NCBI RefSeq assembly: GCF_015070375.1
Contig: NZ_JADCLL010000002.1
Location: 496,001-560,000 of the forward strand
Origin: Nocardioides kribbensis
Lineage (GTDB): Bacteria > Actinomycetota > Actinomycetes > Propionibacteriales > Nocardioidaceae
Reading direction: 5' to 3'
DNA: 64,000 bases
Shown here: positions 47,214 through 54,777 of the stretch, one piece after another
How the letters are laid out: each line of letters begins with the position of its first letter
Numbering within the stretch: position 1 is the stretch's first letter
Program-made: the position numbers and the translations under genes
The notes under the pieces: model-generated
What the model saw: only the letters and a program-made list of their open reading frames with translations
Databases searched by the model: none
Told to the model about the DNA's origin: nothing

Positions 47214-47252
47214 TCAGGCGGGCCACCAGGTGGACGGGGACGTCGTGAGCAC
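47214..47252 (-). CDS. trpS leader peptide with tandem Trp codons
   Basis: A 12-codon frame beginning GTG at 47252 reads MLTTSPSTWWPA and stops at TGA 47216-47214. The two consecutive TGG codons are at 47228-47223. A TAACCT hexamer (47264-47259) ends six bases before the GTG, so the leader would be translated from the very 5' end of a leaderless mRNA. It is too short to be found by ordinary gene callers. The placement before trpS and the downstream hairpins point to ribosome-mediated attenuation. Confidence 0.7.
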   Translation of the reverse strand: MLTTSPSTWWPA

Positions 47253-47258
47253 GAGCGC

Positions 47259-47264
47259 AGGTTA
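47259..47264 (-). promoter_or_regulatory. -10 element TAACCT of the trpS leader transcript
   Basis: On the minus strand TAACCT ends six bases before the leader GTG. It is back to back with the acuC hexamer eight bases away, so the two promoters overlap and could compete. Confidence 0.5.
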
Positions 47265-47272
47265 CACCGGGG

Positions 47273-47278
47273 TAGCGT
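47273..47278 (+). promoter_or_regulatory. -10 element TAGCGT for leaderless acuC
   Basis: TAGCGT ends seven bases before GTG 47286. Confidence 0.45.
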
Positions 47279-47285
47279 CGAGGGC

Positions 47286-48473
47286 GTGCTCGTCTGCCCC
47301 GGACCTTCCACGGTCGTCTTCGACCCCAGCCTGACGGCCTACGACTTCGGCCCCGGCCACCCCATGTCGCCGCTGCGGGTCGACCTGACCATGCGGCTGG
47401 CCGAGGAGCTCGGTGTCGTGGGCGAGGGCGGGCTGCGCATGGTGGCGGCGCCCATGGCCGACGAGGAGCGTCTGGTCACGGTGCACGACCCCGCCTTCAT
47501 CGAGGCCGTGGTGCGCGCCGGGAGCTCGGGGCGCGCGGAGCCCGACTTCGGGCTCGGCACCGAGGACGACCCCGTCTTCCGCGGCATGCACGAGGCCTCC
47601 GCCCACGTGGTCGGCGCCAGCGTCGAGGCCTTCCGCCAGGTCTGGTCGGGCGACTCGCTGCACTCCGCGAACATCTCCGGCGGCCTGCACCACGCGATGC
47701 GCGACCGGGCCAGCGGCTTCTGCATCTACAACGACGTCGCCGTCGGCATCCGCTGGCTGCTCGACCAGGGCGTGGAGCGGGTGGCCTACGTCGACCTCGA
47801 CGTGCACCACGGCGACGGCGTCGAGCGCGCCTTCTGGGACGACCCCCGGGTGCTCACCGTGTCGCTGCACGAGACCGGGCAGCTGCTCTTCCCCGGCACG
47901 GGCTTCGCCACCGACACCGGCGGCGAGGGGGCGGAGGGCTCCGCGGTCAACGTCGCGCTGCCCCCGGGCACCGGTGACGCCGGCTGGCTGCGCGCCTTCC
48001 ACGCCGTCGTGCCCCCGCTGCTGCGCGAGTTCGCCCCGCAGGTGCTCGTCACCCAGCAGGGCTGCGACTCCCACGCCGACGACCCGCTGGCGCACCTGAT
48101 GCTCTCCGTCGACGGCCAGCGCGCCGCCTACCTCGCCCTGCACGACCTCGCCCACGAGGTGTCGCAGGGACGTTGGGTGGCGCTGGGCGGCGGGGGCTAC
48201 GAGCTGGTGCAGGTCGTGCCGCGGGCCTGGACCCACCTGCTCGCGGTGGTGGGCGGTCGCCCGCTCGACGCGCTCTCGGCCACGCCCGGCGGCTGGCGCG
48301 AGCACGTCGAGCACACCCTCGGCGTCAACGCGCCGCTGCGGATGACCGACGGGCAGGACCCGGCGTACCGCGACTGGGCCGACGGCTACGACCCCGACAC
48401 CTGGCTCGACCGCGCGGTGCACCAGACCCGGATGGCGGTCTTCCCGCTGCACGGTCTCGACCCGATGCCCTGA
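47286..48473 (+). CDS. acuC: Acetoin utilisation protein AcuC / histone deacetylase-family hydrolase
   Basis: The 395-residue zinc hydrolase removes acetyl groups from lysines; in relatives it controls acetyl-CoA synthetase activity. The fold is shown by PHPMSPLRVDLT-like N-terminus (GPGHPMSPLRVDLTMRL), ISGGLHHAMRDRASGFCIYNDVAVGI with paired His, YVDLDVHHGDGVERAF with the zinc Asp and His, and VTQQGCDSHADDPLAHL with the second zinc Asp. The start is GTG 47286 (MLVCPGPSTVVFD). It diverges from the trpS leader. Confidence 0.9.
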   Translation: MLVCPGPSTVVFDPSLTAYDFGPGHPMSPLRVDLTMRLAEELGVVGEGGLRMVAAPMADEERLVTVHDPAFIEAVVRAGSSGRAEPDFGLGTEDDPVFRGMHEASAHVVGASVEAFRQVWSGDSLHSANISGGLHHAMRDRASGFCIYNDVAVGIRWLLDQGVERVAYVDLDVHHGDGVERAFWDDPRVLTVSLHETGQLLFPGTGFATDTGGEGAEGSAVNVALPPGTGDAGWLRAFHAVVPPLLREFAPQVLVTQQGCDSHADDPLAHLMLSVDGQRAAYLALHDLAHEVSQGRWVALGGGGYELVQVVPRAWTHLLAVVGGRPLDALSATPGGWREHVEHTLGVNAPLRMTDGQDPAYRDWADGYDPDTWLDRAVHQTRMAVFPLHGLDPMP

Positions 48474-48582
48474 CTGGACCACCGCCCCTTCCGGGACGGT
48501 CCGATCCGGCCCGTGCAAGCCGACACGCCGAGCCGATCAGTCCAACTCGCGTCTCCTCTTCCCCACGAGTCACTTCTGGCCC

Positions 48583-48588
48583 TATTCT
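48583..48588 (+). promoter_or_regulatory. -10 element TATTCT upstream of the excisionase-like HTH gene
   Basis: TATTCT at 48583-48588 would give a leader of about 64 bases before ATG 48659. A -35 match is poor. The rest of 48474-48658 shows no other feature. Confidence 0.35.
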
Positions 48589-48658
48589 CACGGCTACGTG
48601 GCCGTGGGAGCACTGGCGGGGAAGCTGGTGGCGTGCCGCAACAGAAAGTCGGTGCTCG

Positions 48659-48865
48659 ATGATTGCCAACACGCCCGGAGACATCTCCGACGCCAATTTC
48701 CTGACCGTCGCCGAGGTGGCGGCCATGATGCGCGTCTCGAAGATGACGGTCTACCGCCTGGTGCACAACGGCGACCTCGCCGCAGTGCGCGTGGGTCGTT
48801 CCTTCCGCGTCCGTGAGGAGGACGCCAACGAGTACATCCGGCGCAGCTTCTACGACGCCGGCTGA
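48659..48865 (+). CDS. Excisionase-family (MerR-like) helix-turn-helix protein
   Basis: The 68-residue protein is almost entirely one winged [53 protein letters not shown]. The [26 protein letters not shown] core matches the small conserved protein next to bS22 (Rv0500A; BdtA of Streptomyces) rather than BldC itself, whose recognition helix differs. Such proteins bind DNA as regulators. GAAAG precedes ATG 48659. Targets are unknown; linkage to bS22 is conserved across actinobacteria. Confidence 0.85.
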   Translation: MIANTPGDISDANFLTVAEVAAMMRVSKMTVYRLVHNGDLAAVRVGRSFRVREEDANEYIRRSFYDAG

Positions 48866-48940
48866 CCGCACTGCCGGCGGGGACGGTCTGCTCGGGCGAC
48901 CCTGATTCTGCGGCTCACCCCCGGGCGGATAGGCTGACCG

Positions 48941-48964
48941 GGCCCTGCGTCGACACGCAGGGCC
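48941..48964 (+). promoter_or_regulatory. 10-bp hairpin in the bS22 leader
   Basis: GGCCCTGCGT (48941-48950) pairs perfectly with ACGCAGGGCC (48955-48964) over a CGAC loop. It follows a TAGGCT -10 candidate (48930-48935) and precedes the AAAGG ribosome site, so it sits in the 5' leader of the small ribosomal protein gene. Confidence 0.6.
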
Positions 48965-48987
48965 TACCAGTCTCGAAAGGTTCACCC

Positions 48988-49089
48988 GTGGGTTCTGTCA
49001 TCAAGAAGCGGCGCAAGCGCATGGCCAAGAAGAAGCACCGCAAGCTGCTCAAGAAGACGCGCGTCCAGCGTCGCAAGCTCGGCAAGTAA
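48988..49089 (+). CDS. Small ribosomal subunit protein bS22 (AURKAIP1/COX24-like)
   Basis: The 33-residue, extremely basic peptide starts [19 protein letters not shown] and ends RVQRRKLGK. It is nearly identical to the mycobacterial 30S protein bS22 (Rv0500B product), which differs mainly at a few Ser/Arg positions. GTG 48988 is preceded by AAAGG. The gene lies between the excisionase-like HTH and the SDR gene, as in M. tuberculosis. It is too short for standard length cut-offs and would be easily missed. Confidence 0.93.
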   Translation: MGSVIKKRRKRMAKKKHRKLLKKTRVQRRKLGK

Positions 49090-49113
49090 GACCGGCCGGT
49101 CGGTCGAGGTGTC

Positions 49114-50175
49114 GTGAGCCGCGTCGTGCTCGTGACCGGGGTCTCTCGAGACCTCGGTCGCCGCTTCGCGCGCACGCTGGCCCTCGACCCGACCGTCAGC
49201 CGTGTCATCGGCGTCGACGTCACCCCGCCCCGGGGCGACTTCGGCGACGTGTCGTTCGTGCGGGCCGACATCCGCAACCCGGTGATCGCCAAGGTGATCG
49301 CCAAGGAGGACGTCGACACCGTCGTCCACATGAGCGTCATCTCCACCCCCAGCGGCGCCGGGGGCAGAAACTCGATGAAGGAGCTCAACGTCATCGGGAC
49401 GATGCAGCTCCTCGCGGCGTGCCAGCGCGCCGAGAGCGTGAGCCGCCTCGTCGTGAAGTCGACGACGACGGTCTACGGCGCCAGCAACCGTGACCCGGCG
49501 ATGTTCACCGAGGACATGGAGCCCCGGCGTCCCCCCCGCGCGGGCTACGCCAAGGACGTCGCCGAGATCGAGGGCTACGTCCGCGGCTTCGCGCGGCGCC
49601 GACCCGACGTGGGCGTCACCATGCTGCGCTGCGCCAACGTGATCGGTCCCCACGTCTCGAGCCCGATGACGTCCTACTTCCGCAGCCCCGTCGTGCCCAC
49701 CGTGCTCGGCTACGACGCCCGACTGCAGTTCCTGCACGAGCGCGACCTGTTCTCCGCGCTCAGCCACGCCGTGACCGAGGACGTCGCCGGCACCTACAAC
49801 GTCGCCGGTGACGGCATCCTCATGCTCTCCCAGGCCGTGCGCCGCCTCCAGCGCCCCACCGTGCCGCTGCCCGGCCTGGCCCTGGGGAGGCTCTCCTCGA
49901 CGCTGCGCTCGACCGGGATCGCCGACCTCTCGCCCGAGCTGCTCGGCATGCTGACCTACGGCCGCGGCGTCGACACCACGCGCATGCGCGAGGGTCTCGG
50001 CTTCACCCCCGAGTTCAGCACCGCGGAGGCCTTCGCCGACTTCGCCGCCCTCATGCCCAGCGGCCCCCGGCGCAGCGAGCGCGTGCTCGCCGGGCTCGGC
50101 CGGGTCTTCCCCGTGCCCGACCCCGACCCGGTCGGCCCCCGCGCCGTGCCGGCCCTCGGGAGCGACCGTGGGTGA
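49114..50175 (+). CDS. NAD-dependent epimerase/dehydratase-like SDR (Rv0501-like)
   Basis: The 353-residue extended SDR has the N-terminal VVLVTGVSRDLGRRFA nucleotide motif in a form that lacks the middle Gly of TGxxGxxG, then VVHMSVIS, KSTTTVYGASNRDPAMFTEDMEPRRPP and GTYNVAGDGILMLSQ. The catalytic YxxxK motif is absent: the Tyr lies in GYAKDVAEIEGY. This matches the actinobacterial Rv0501-type (GalE2) family, whose true role is uncertain. Its stop overlaps the acyltransferase start by eight bases. Confidence 0.82.
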   Translation: MSRVVLVTGVSRDLGRRFARTLALDPTVSRVIGVDVTPPRGDFGDVSFVRADIRNPVIAKVIAKEDVDTVVHMSVISTPSGAGGRNSMKELNVIGTMQLLAACQRAESVSRLVVKSTTTVYGASNRDPAMFTEDMEPRRPPRAGYAKDVAEIEGYVRGFARRRPDVGVTMLRCANVIGPHVSSPMTSYFRSPVVPTVLGYDARLQFLHERDLFSALSHAVTEDVAGTYNVAGDGILMLSQAVRRLQRPTVPLPGLALGRLSSTLRSTGIADLSPELLGMLTYGRGVDTTRMREGLGFTPEFSTAEAFADFAALMPSGPRRSERVLAGLGRVFPVPDPDPVGPRAVPALGSDRG

Positions 50176-51409
50176 CGCCGAGATCATCCCCATCGGCACG
50201 CGCGGACGGCCCGGACGCGGCACGGGCACGGCGCCGTCGTCGGCCGCCCGCGGTCTCGCCGGCGGAGCCGGCGGCGAGCCGCGTCCGGTGCGACGCAAGG
50301 CCGACGCCGCCCGCCGCGCCGACGCGGCGACCGGGCCGGTGGACGAGGCCCCCGGCGCCGCGGACCCCGCCCTTGAGCCCGTCGTGCAGCCCGCCGCCGA
50401 GCCCGCCGACGAGTCCCTCGTCGAGCCGTCCGGCACGGAGACCCCCGCCGCGACCCTGCCCGAGGGGGAGTCGCCGCGGCCCGCGGTGACCGCGCGCGAG
50501 CGGCACCCCCACGCCGGCATCCCGGCCGCGGACCTGCTCGCGGCCTTCCAGCACGCCAGCCGTGAGCTGTTCGGCGAGCAGTGGGAGGCGCAGCTGGCCC
50601 ACTTCCTGGCCTTCCTGCGCCGTCGCGTCACCGGCGACTACGCCGTCGACGAGTACGGCTTCGACCAGGAGGTCACGCAGCGCTTCTTCATGGCGGCCCT
50701 GCGCCCGATCGCCGAGAAGTGGTTCCGCATCGAGGTGCGCGGCATCGAGAACATCCCGGCCGAGGGCGGTGCCCTGGTGGTCTCCAACCACTCGGGCACG
50801 CTGCCGATCGACGGGCTGATGACGATGGTGTCGATCCACGACCGGGCCGGGCGCTTCCTGCGCCCGCTCGGCGCCGACCTGGTCTTCCGGATGCCCGTGG
50901 TCAGCTCCCTGGCCCGCAAGAGCGGCGCCACCCTGGCCTGCTCCGAGGACGCCGAGCGGATGCTGCGCGGCGGCGAGCTGGTCGGGGTCTGGCCCGAGGG
51001 GTTCAAGGGCATCGGCAAGCCCTACTCCCAGCGTTACAAGCTGCAGCGCTTCGGTCGCGGCGGGTTCGTCTCGGCCGCCCTGCGCACCGGCGTGCCGATC
51101 GTGCCGCTGTCGGTGGTCGGCGCCGAGGAGATCTACCCCCTGATCGGCAACATCCCGTCGCTGGCCCGCCTGCTGGGCGTGCCGTACCTCCCCATCACGC
51201 CGCTCTTCCCGCTGCTCGGGCCGCTCGGCCTCGTGCCGCTGCCCTCGAAGTGGCTCCTGGAGTTCGGCGAGCCGATCCGCACCGACGAGTTCGACGCCGG
51301 TGCCGCCGACGACCCCATGCTCGTCTTCGACGTCACCGACCAGGTGCGCGAGACCATCCAGCAGACGCTCTACACGCTGCTGATGGAGCGCGAGTCCGTC
51401 TTCCGCTGA
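50168..51409 (+). CDS. PlsC-type lysophospholipid acyltransferase (Rv0502-like)
   Basis: The 413-residue protein has an about 110-residue acidic, Pro/Ala-rich N-terminal region, then an acyltransferase domain: VVSNHSGTLPIDGLM (variant of the HX4D motif), DLVFRMPVVSSLARKSGATLAC, VGVWPEGFKGIGKP (EGT-like substrate site) and VPIVPLSVVGAEEIYP. It probably acylates a glycerolipid or lysophospholipid at the membrane face. The gene overlaps the SDR gene by eight bases and the pair is conserved as Rv0501-Rv0502. Confidence 0.83.
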   Translation: MGDAEIIPIGTRGRPGRGTGTAPSSAARGLAGGAGGEPRPVRRKADAARRADAATGPVDEAPGAADPALEPVVQPAAEPADESLVEPSGTETPAATLPEGESPRPAVTARERHPHAGIPAADLLAAFQHASRELFGEQWEAQLAHFLAFLRRRVTGDYAVDEYGFDQEVTQRFFMAALRPIAEKWFRIEVRGIENIPAEGGALVVSNHSGTLPIDGLMTMVSIHDRAGRFLRPLGADLVFRMPVVSSLARKSGATLACSEDAERMLRGGELVGVWPEGFKGIGKPYSQRYKLQRFGRGGFVSAALRTGVPIVPLSVVGAEEIYPLIGNIPSLARLLGVPYLPITPLFPLLGPLGLVPLPSKWLLEFGEPIRTDEFDAGAADDPMLVFDVTDQVRETIQQTLYTLLMERESVFR

Positions 51410-51463
51410 TCCTCGTCGCCGTCCGGCACGGGCGGGCCCGGCCCGGGTGGTCGTCGCGGTCGA

Positions 51464-52687
51464 TCAGCCGCCGGTGAGCGGGTCGGTCAGACCGCCCACG
51501 ACGCCCCCCGCGCCACCGACGACGCCGCCGACCGTGTCCTCGAGGTCGTCGACGACCTCGCCGAGGTCCTCGCCCACGTCGCCACCACCGCCGGGACCCG
51601 AGACGGGCTCGTCGCCGTCGAGGAGGTCGGTCAGGGGGTCCTTGCCGCCGCCGGTCGAGGGGGAGCCGTCGTCGCCGCCGCCACCGCCCACGGGGGAGGG
51701 GCTGGGGAGCACGTCGGTGGGGCCGGTCTGGCCGCCCTGCGGCGGCACCGTGACACTGCCGGGACCCAGCGGCTGCTGGCGCTGGCGAGGACGGGTGGTC
51801 TCGGAGTCGGCGCGCGGGCCGGTGCCGGCGGTGAGCACGTCGTCGCTGAGCCGGCCGACGGCCTGCAGCAGCCACGACGGGATCCGGGTGATCCCCTCGC
51901 CGGCGCAGGTCGGGCACAGCTGGTCGACCTGCGCGTCGATGGTGGCGAGCACGTCGCCGGCGCGCACGAGGGAGCCCCGGGTCTCCTCGGGCAGCAGGCC
52001 CGAGAGGGCGTCGAGGTCGGCCAGGCTGGTCGCGGTGAAGTCCTTGAGCTCGGTGATCGAGCCCTCCCGACCGGTCGCGGCGTAGTCGCCGATGAGCAGG
52101 TCGCCGGCCTCGGCGGCCTGGACCGCGAAGTCGTCGAGGGTGCGGGTGATCACCGCGGCGTCCTCGACCTCGCCGGAGCGGCTCAGCTGGTCGACCTCGG
52201 CCAGACGGCCCGACGCGTTGGCCAGGAGCGTCGCGCCCTTGTCGTCGGCGCCGACGCTGACGCCGGTGTGGGCGTTCTCGATCGCGCGCTTGAGCGGGTA
52301 GAGCACGTCACCGGGCAGCGCGCTCTGCGCGGCCACGGCCATCGTGGAGGTGGCGCCGACGACCGCGAGACCACCGATGGCGGCGGCGAGGCGCCGCTCG
52401 CGACGACCGTGGCGGGGAGCGACGGAGAGGCGGTCGACGACCGCGGGGGACGTGCGCGTGGCGACCAGCTCCGAGGCCGCCGCGGTCATCAGCCGCTCGC
52501 GCAGGTCGAGCACGAAGTCGGGCCGCGGCTCGGGGGCGGGCTCGGCGCGCAGGGCCTCGACGAGGGCAAGCAGCTCGGCGTGGCGCGCCGCGTCGGCCCG
52601 GCCGGTCGAGGCGTCCTCGACGAGACGGGCGAACTCCTCCGCGCGGCGTCGTGCCGGGCGGAAGGCGTCGCGGTGACCGGTGCTCAT
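51464..52687 (-). CDS. DUF5667 membrane protein, probable anti-sigma factor (RsbN-like)
   Basis: The 407-residue protein has a cytoplasmic N-terminus of about 95 residues, a single membrane segment (LAAAIGGLAVVGATSTMAVA), an extracytoplasmic DUF5667 domain (SALPGDVLYPLKRAIENAHTGV), a CPTC pair and a Gly/Pro/Asp-rich C-terminal tail. Next to an ECF sigma gene of the BldN type this is the layout of Streptomyces rsbN, whose product holds BldN inactive. The gene lies 205 bases after the sigma gene and appears to have its own promoter. Confidence 0.72.
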   Translation of the reverse strand: MSTGHRDAFRPARRRAEEFARLVEDASTGRADAARHAELLALVEALRAEPAPEPRPDFVLDLRERLMTAAASELVATRTSPAVVDRLSVAPRHGRRERRLAAAIGGLAVVGATSTMAVAAQSALPGDVLYPLKRAIENAHTGVSVGADDKGATLLANASGRLAEVDQLSRSGEVEDAAVITRTLDDFAVQAAEAGDLLIGDYAATGREGSITELKDFTATSLADLDALSGLLPEETRGSLVRAGDVLATIDAQVDQLCPTCAGEGITRIPSWLLQAVGRLSDDVLTAGTGPRADSETTRPRQRQQPLGPGSVTVPPQGGQTGPTDVLPSPSPVGGGGGDDGSPSTGGGKDPLTDLLDGDEPVSGPGGGGDVGEDLGEVVDDLEDTVGGVVGGAGGVVGGLTDPLTGG

Positions 52688-52766
52688 CCCTGCTGTCCTG
52701 TCGTCGTCGCCGAGGGGCTCGGCAGATGGGTCGGGGCGCCGGACGCGCGGTGGGCCGACACCAGGG

Positions 52767-52795
52767 AGAACGACGCGCCGAGCGCGAAGGTTACG
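52767..52795 (-). promoter_or_regulatory. BldN-type promoter upstream of the anti-sigma gene
   Basis: On the minus strand CGTAAC (52795-52790), a 17-base spacer and CGTTCT (52772-52767) resemble the CGTAAC-N16-CGTTGA promoter reported for Streptomyces sigma-BldN. The start would fall near 52760, leaving a leader of about 73 bases. In Streptomyces rsbN is itself a BldN target, so a feedback loop is plausible. Confidence 0.45.
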
Positions 52796-52892
52796 CCCCG
52801 TGAGGAGGCGGTTGCCACGGAATCGCAGCAGGGTGCAGGCACTCGGGCAGGCGCGGCGCCGAAGCGGGGGAGGGAGGCGGCGGAGGCGGTCA

Positions 52893-53669
52893 TCAGTCGC
52901 GGATCCCCTCGGGCATCAGCTTGGCCAGGTTGCGCACGCCGCGCAGCTGGAGCTGCTTGATCGCGCCGTCGCTGCGGCCGAGCACGGCTGCGGTCTCGGC
53001 GATGCTCATGCCCTGCAGGAAGCGCATCACCAGGCAGTCGCGCTGCTCGTCGGGGAGCTCGCCGAGCGCGGTCACCAGCATCTCGTTGGTCAGGCCCGCG
53101 AGCACGGTGGCCTCCGGGCTCTCGGTCGCGTCGTCGTGCTGACCCATGTCCTCGGTGGTCAGCTCGAGGCGGGTGCGACCGGCCTTGAAGTGGTCGGTGG
53201 CCAGGTTGCGCGCGATGGTCATCAGCCAGGCGCCGAAGTCCTTGCCCTGCCAGCGGAAGTTCTGCATGCTCCGCAGCGCCCGGAAGAAGGTCTCGGAGGT
53301 GAGGTCCTCGGCCAGCGAGGAGGACCGGGTGCGGTAGTAGAGGAAGCGGTAGACCGCGACGTGGTAGTGGTCGTAGAGCAGGCCGAAGGCCTCGCTGTCG
53401 CCGCCGCGGGCCAGCTCGACCAGCGCGATGAGGCGCGTGCGGTCGGCCTCCGACTCCTCCGACGACGTGGCCAGGTCGCCGTCGCCGAAGCCTCCGGGTC
53501 CCCCGGGCCCGGGGACCCCGTGACGGTCGTCGGCGCCGGCCGCCTCGGTGCGCAGGGCGGACCAGGCGGGGCCGTCGGGGGCCAGGAGGGGGGCGGGGGC
53601 CAGCAGGGTCGCGACCGCGGCGCGCAGGGCGTCGAGCCCGCGCGCGACGTCATCGGCGTCCCACGGCAT
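52893..53669 (-). CDS. ECF RNA polymerase sigma factor, BldN-like
   Basis: The 258-residue protein has sigma region 2 (LVELARGGDSEAFGLLYDHYHVAVYRFLYYR, then SETFFRALRSMQNF) and region 4 (LGELPDEQRDCLVMRFLQGMSIAETAAVLGRSDGAIKQLQLRGVRNL). About 78 residues precede region 2, matching the N-terminal extension of sigma-BldN, which in Streptomyces is a cleaved pro-sequence. ATG 53669 has GGGGAGG upstream. Order with the DUF5667, HAD and redoxin/rex genes repeats S. coelicolor SCO3324-SCO3320 as I recall it. A BldD-like box lies upstream. Confidence 0.85.
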   Translation of the reverse strand: MPWDADDVARGLDALRAAVATLLAPAPLLAPDGPAWSALRTEAAGADDRHGVPGPGGPGGFGDGDLATSSEESEADRTRLIALVELARGGDSEAFGLLYDHYHVAVYRFLYYRTRSSSLAEDLTSETFFRALRSMQNFRWQGKDFGAWLMTIARNLATDHFKAGRTRLELTTEDMGQHDDATESPEATVLAGLTNEMLVTALGELPDEQRDCLVMRFLQGMSIAETAAVLGRSDGAIKQLQLRGVRNLAKLMPEGIRD

Positions 53670-53760
53670 GTCGCTGCGTCCTCCCCACGTGCTCCCCCAC
53701 AGAGCCACTCGATGGTAGGACGCCGCGGAGCCGGTGGGAATGGAATCGGGCAAATGAAAT

Positions 53761-53775
53761 GTGACACGGAGTTAC
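53761..53775. promoter_or_regulatory. BldD-like box upstream of the sigma gene
   Basis: GTGACACGGAGTTAC matches the BldD consensus nTnACnC(A/T)GnGTnAn at every fixed position except the central A/T. It lies 56-70 bases upstream of a likely start site set by TACCAT (minus strand, 53717-53712). The bldN gene is a known direct BldD target in Streptomyces. Confidence 0.5.
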
Positions 53776-53829
53776 ATCTCCGGGTCGGACGGTGCCGACG
53801 CCGGCAGCGGCGCCGACGACTCCGGAGGG

Positions 53830-54714
53830 TCAGCCGCGGCGGCCGCGCACCGCGACGCCGGCGGCGACGGTGCCGCTGACGGCCCCGGCGGCGGCACCGA
53901 CGAGCAGTCCGGCGCGAGCGGCCTTGCGCCCGGTGCGGTAGTCGCGGACGCGCCAGCCCTGCTCGCGGGCGTGGTGGGCCAGCCGGGAGTCGGGGTTGAT
54001 GGCGCAGGCGTCGCCGACCATCGAGAGCATCGGCAGGTCGTTGAAAGAGTCGGAGTAGGCCGAGCACAGGGAGAGGTCGAGGCCCTCCCGGGTCGCCAGG
54101 GCGCGCACCGCCTCGGCCTTGGCCGGGCCGTGCAGCATGTCGCCCACCAGGCGACCGGTGTAGACGCCGTCCTCGGTCTCGGCCACCGTGCCCATCGCGC
54201 CGGTCAGCCCGAGCCGTCGCGCGATGATGCGGGCGATCTCGACCGGTGCGGCCGTGACCAGCCAGACCCGCTGCCCCTGGTCGAGGTGGAGCTGGGCGAG
54301 GGCACGGGTGCCGGGCCAGATGCGGTGGGCCATGGCTTCGTCGAAGATCTCCTCGCTGAGCTCCTCCAGCTCGGTCACGGTGTGACCGGCGATGAAGCCG
54401 AGCGCGGAGTTGCGGGCCTCGGCGACGTGGTCGGGGTCCTCCACGCCCACGACCCGGAAGTAGGCCTGCTTCCAGGCGGCCCCGACGATCTCGCGGGTGG
54501 TGAAGAACTTGCGCCGGTGCAGCCCGCGGGCCAGGTGGAAGATGCTCGCGCCCTGCATCACGGTGTTGTCGACGTCGAAGAAGGCCGCACGCAGCGGGTC
54601 GGCCGGCATGTGCAGGGCGGTCTCCACCTCGGCGGCCGCGGCCGCTGCCTCGCCGGCCAGCGTCGAGCGCTGCTGCAGGTTGGGGAGCGTGCGCCGCTCG
54701 GCCGGGGGTGTCAC
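53830..54714 (-). CDS. HAD-IB family phosphatase (SerB1-like)
   Basis: The 294-residue protein has HAD motif I as AFFDVDNTVMQGAS with the nucleophile Asp, motif II VWLVTAAPVEI, and motif III-IV region YSDSFNDLPMLSMVGDACAINPD. A C-terminal Ala/Gly-rich hydrophobic segment may associate with the membrane. It corresponds to the Rv0505c (SerB1) group. Although relatives are annotated as phosphoserine phosphatases, the true substrate of this group is doubtful. The GTG start is at 54714. Confidence 0.8.
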   Translation of the reverse strand: MTPPAERRTLPNLQQRSTLAGEAAAAAAEVETALHMPADPLRAAFFDVDNTVMQGASIFHLARGLHRRKFFTTREIVGAAWKQAYFRVVGVEDPDHVAEARNSALGFIAGHTVTELEELSEEIFDEAMAHRIWPGTRALAQLHLDQGQRVWLVTAAPVEIARIIARRLGLTGAMGTVAETEDGVYTGRLVGDMLHGPAKAEAVRALATREGLDLSLCSAYSDSFNDLPMLSMVGDACAINPDSRLAHHAREQGWRVRDYRTGRKAARAGLLVGAAAGAVSGTVAAGVAVRGRRG

Positions 54715-54777
54715 GAGACCAGACTAGGAGATGTGGCGTCGGTCTCCCACCCTGCGCCGTGTGGGAAGATCGCCCGC

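Noticed and set aside
47102..47252. T-box riboswitch for trpS
   Set aside because: No T-box core sequence or specifier-loop architecture; the Trp-Trp leader peptide explains the region better.
48659..48865. BldC itself
   Set aside because: The recognition helix [13 protein letters not shown] and the bS22 linkage fit the BdtA/Rv0500A group, not BldC.
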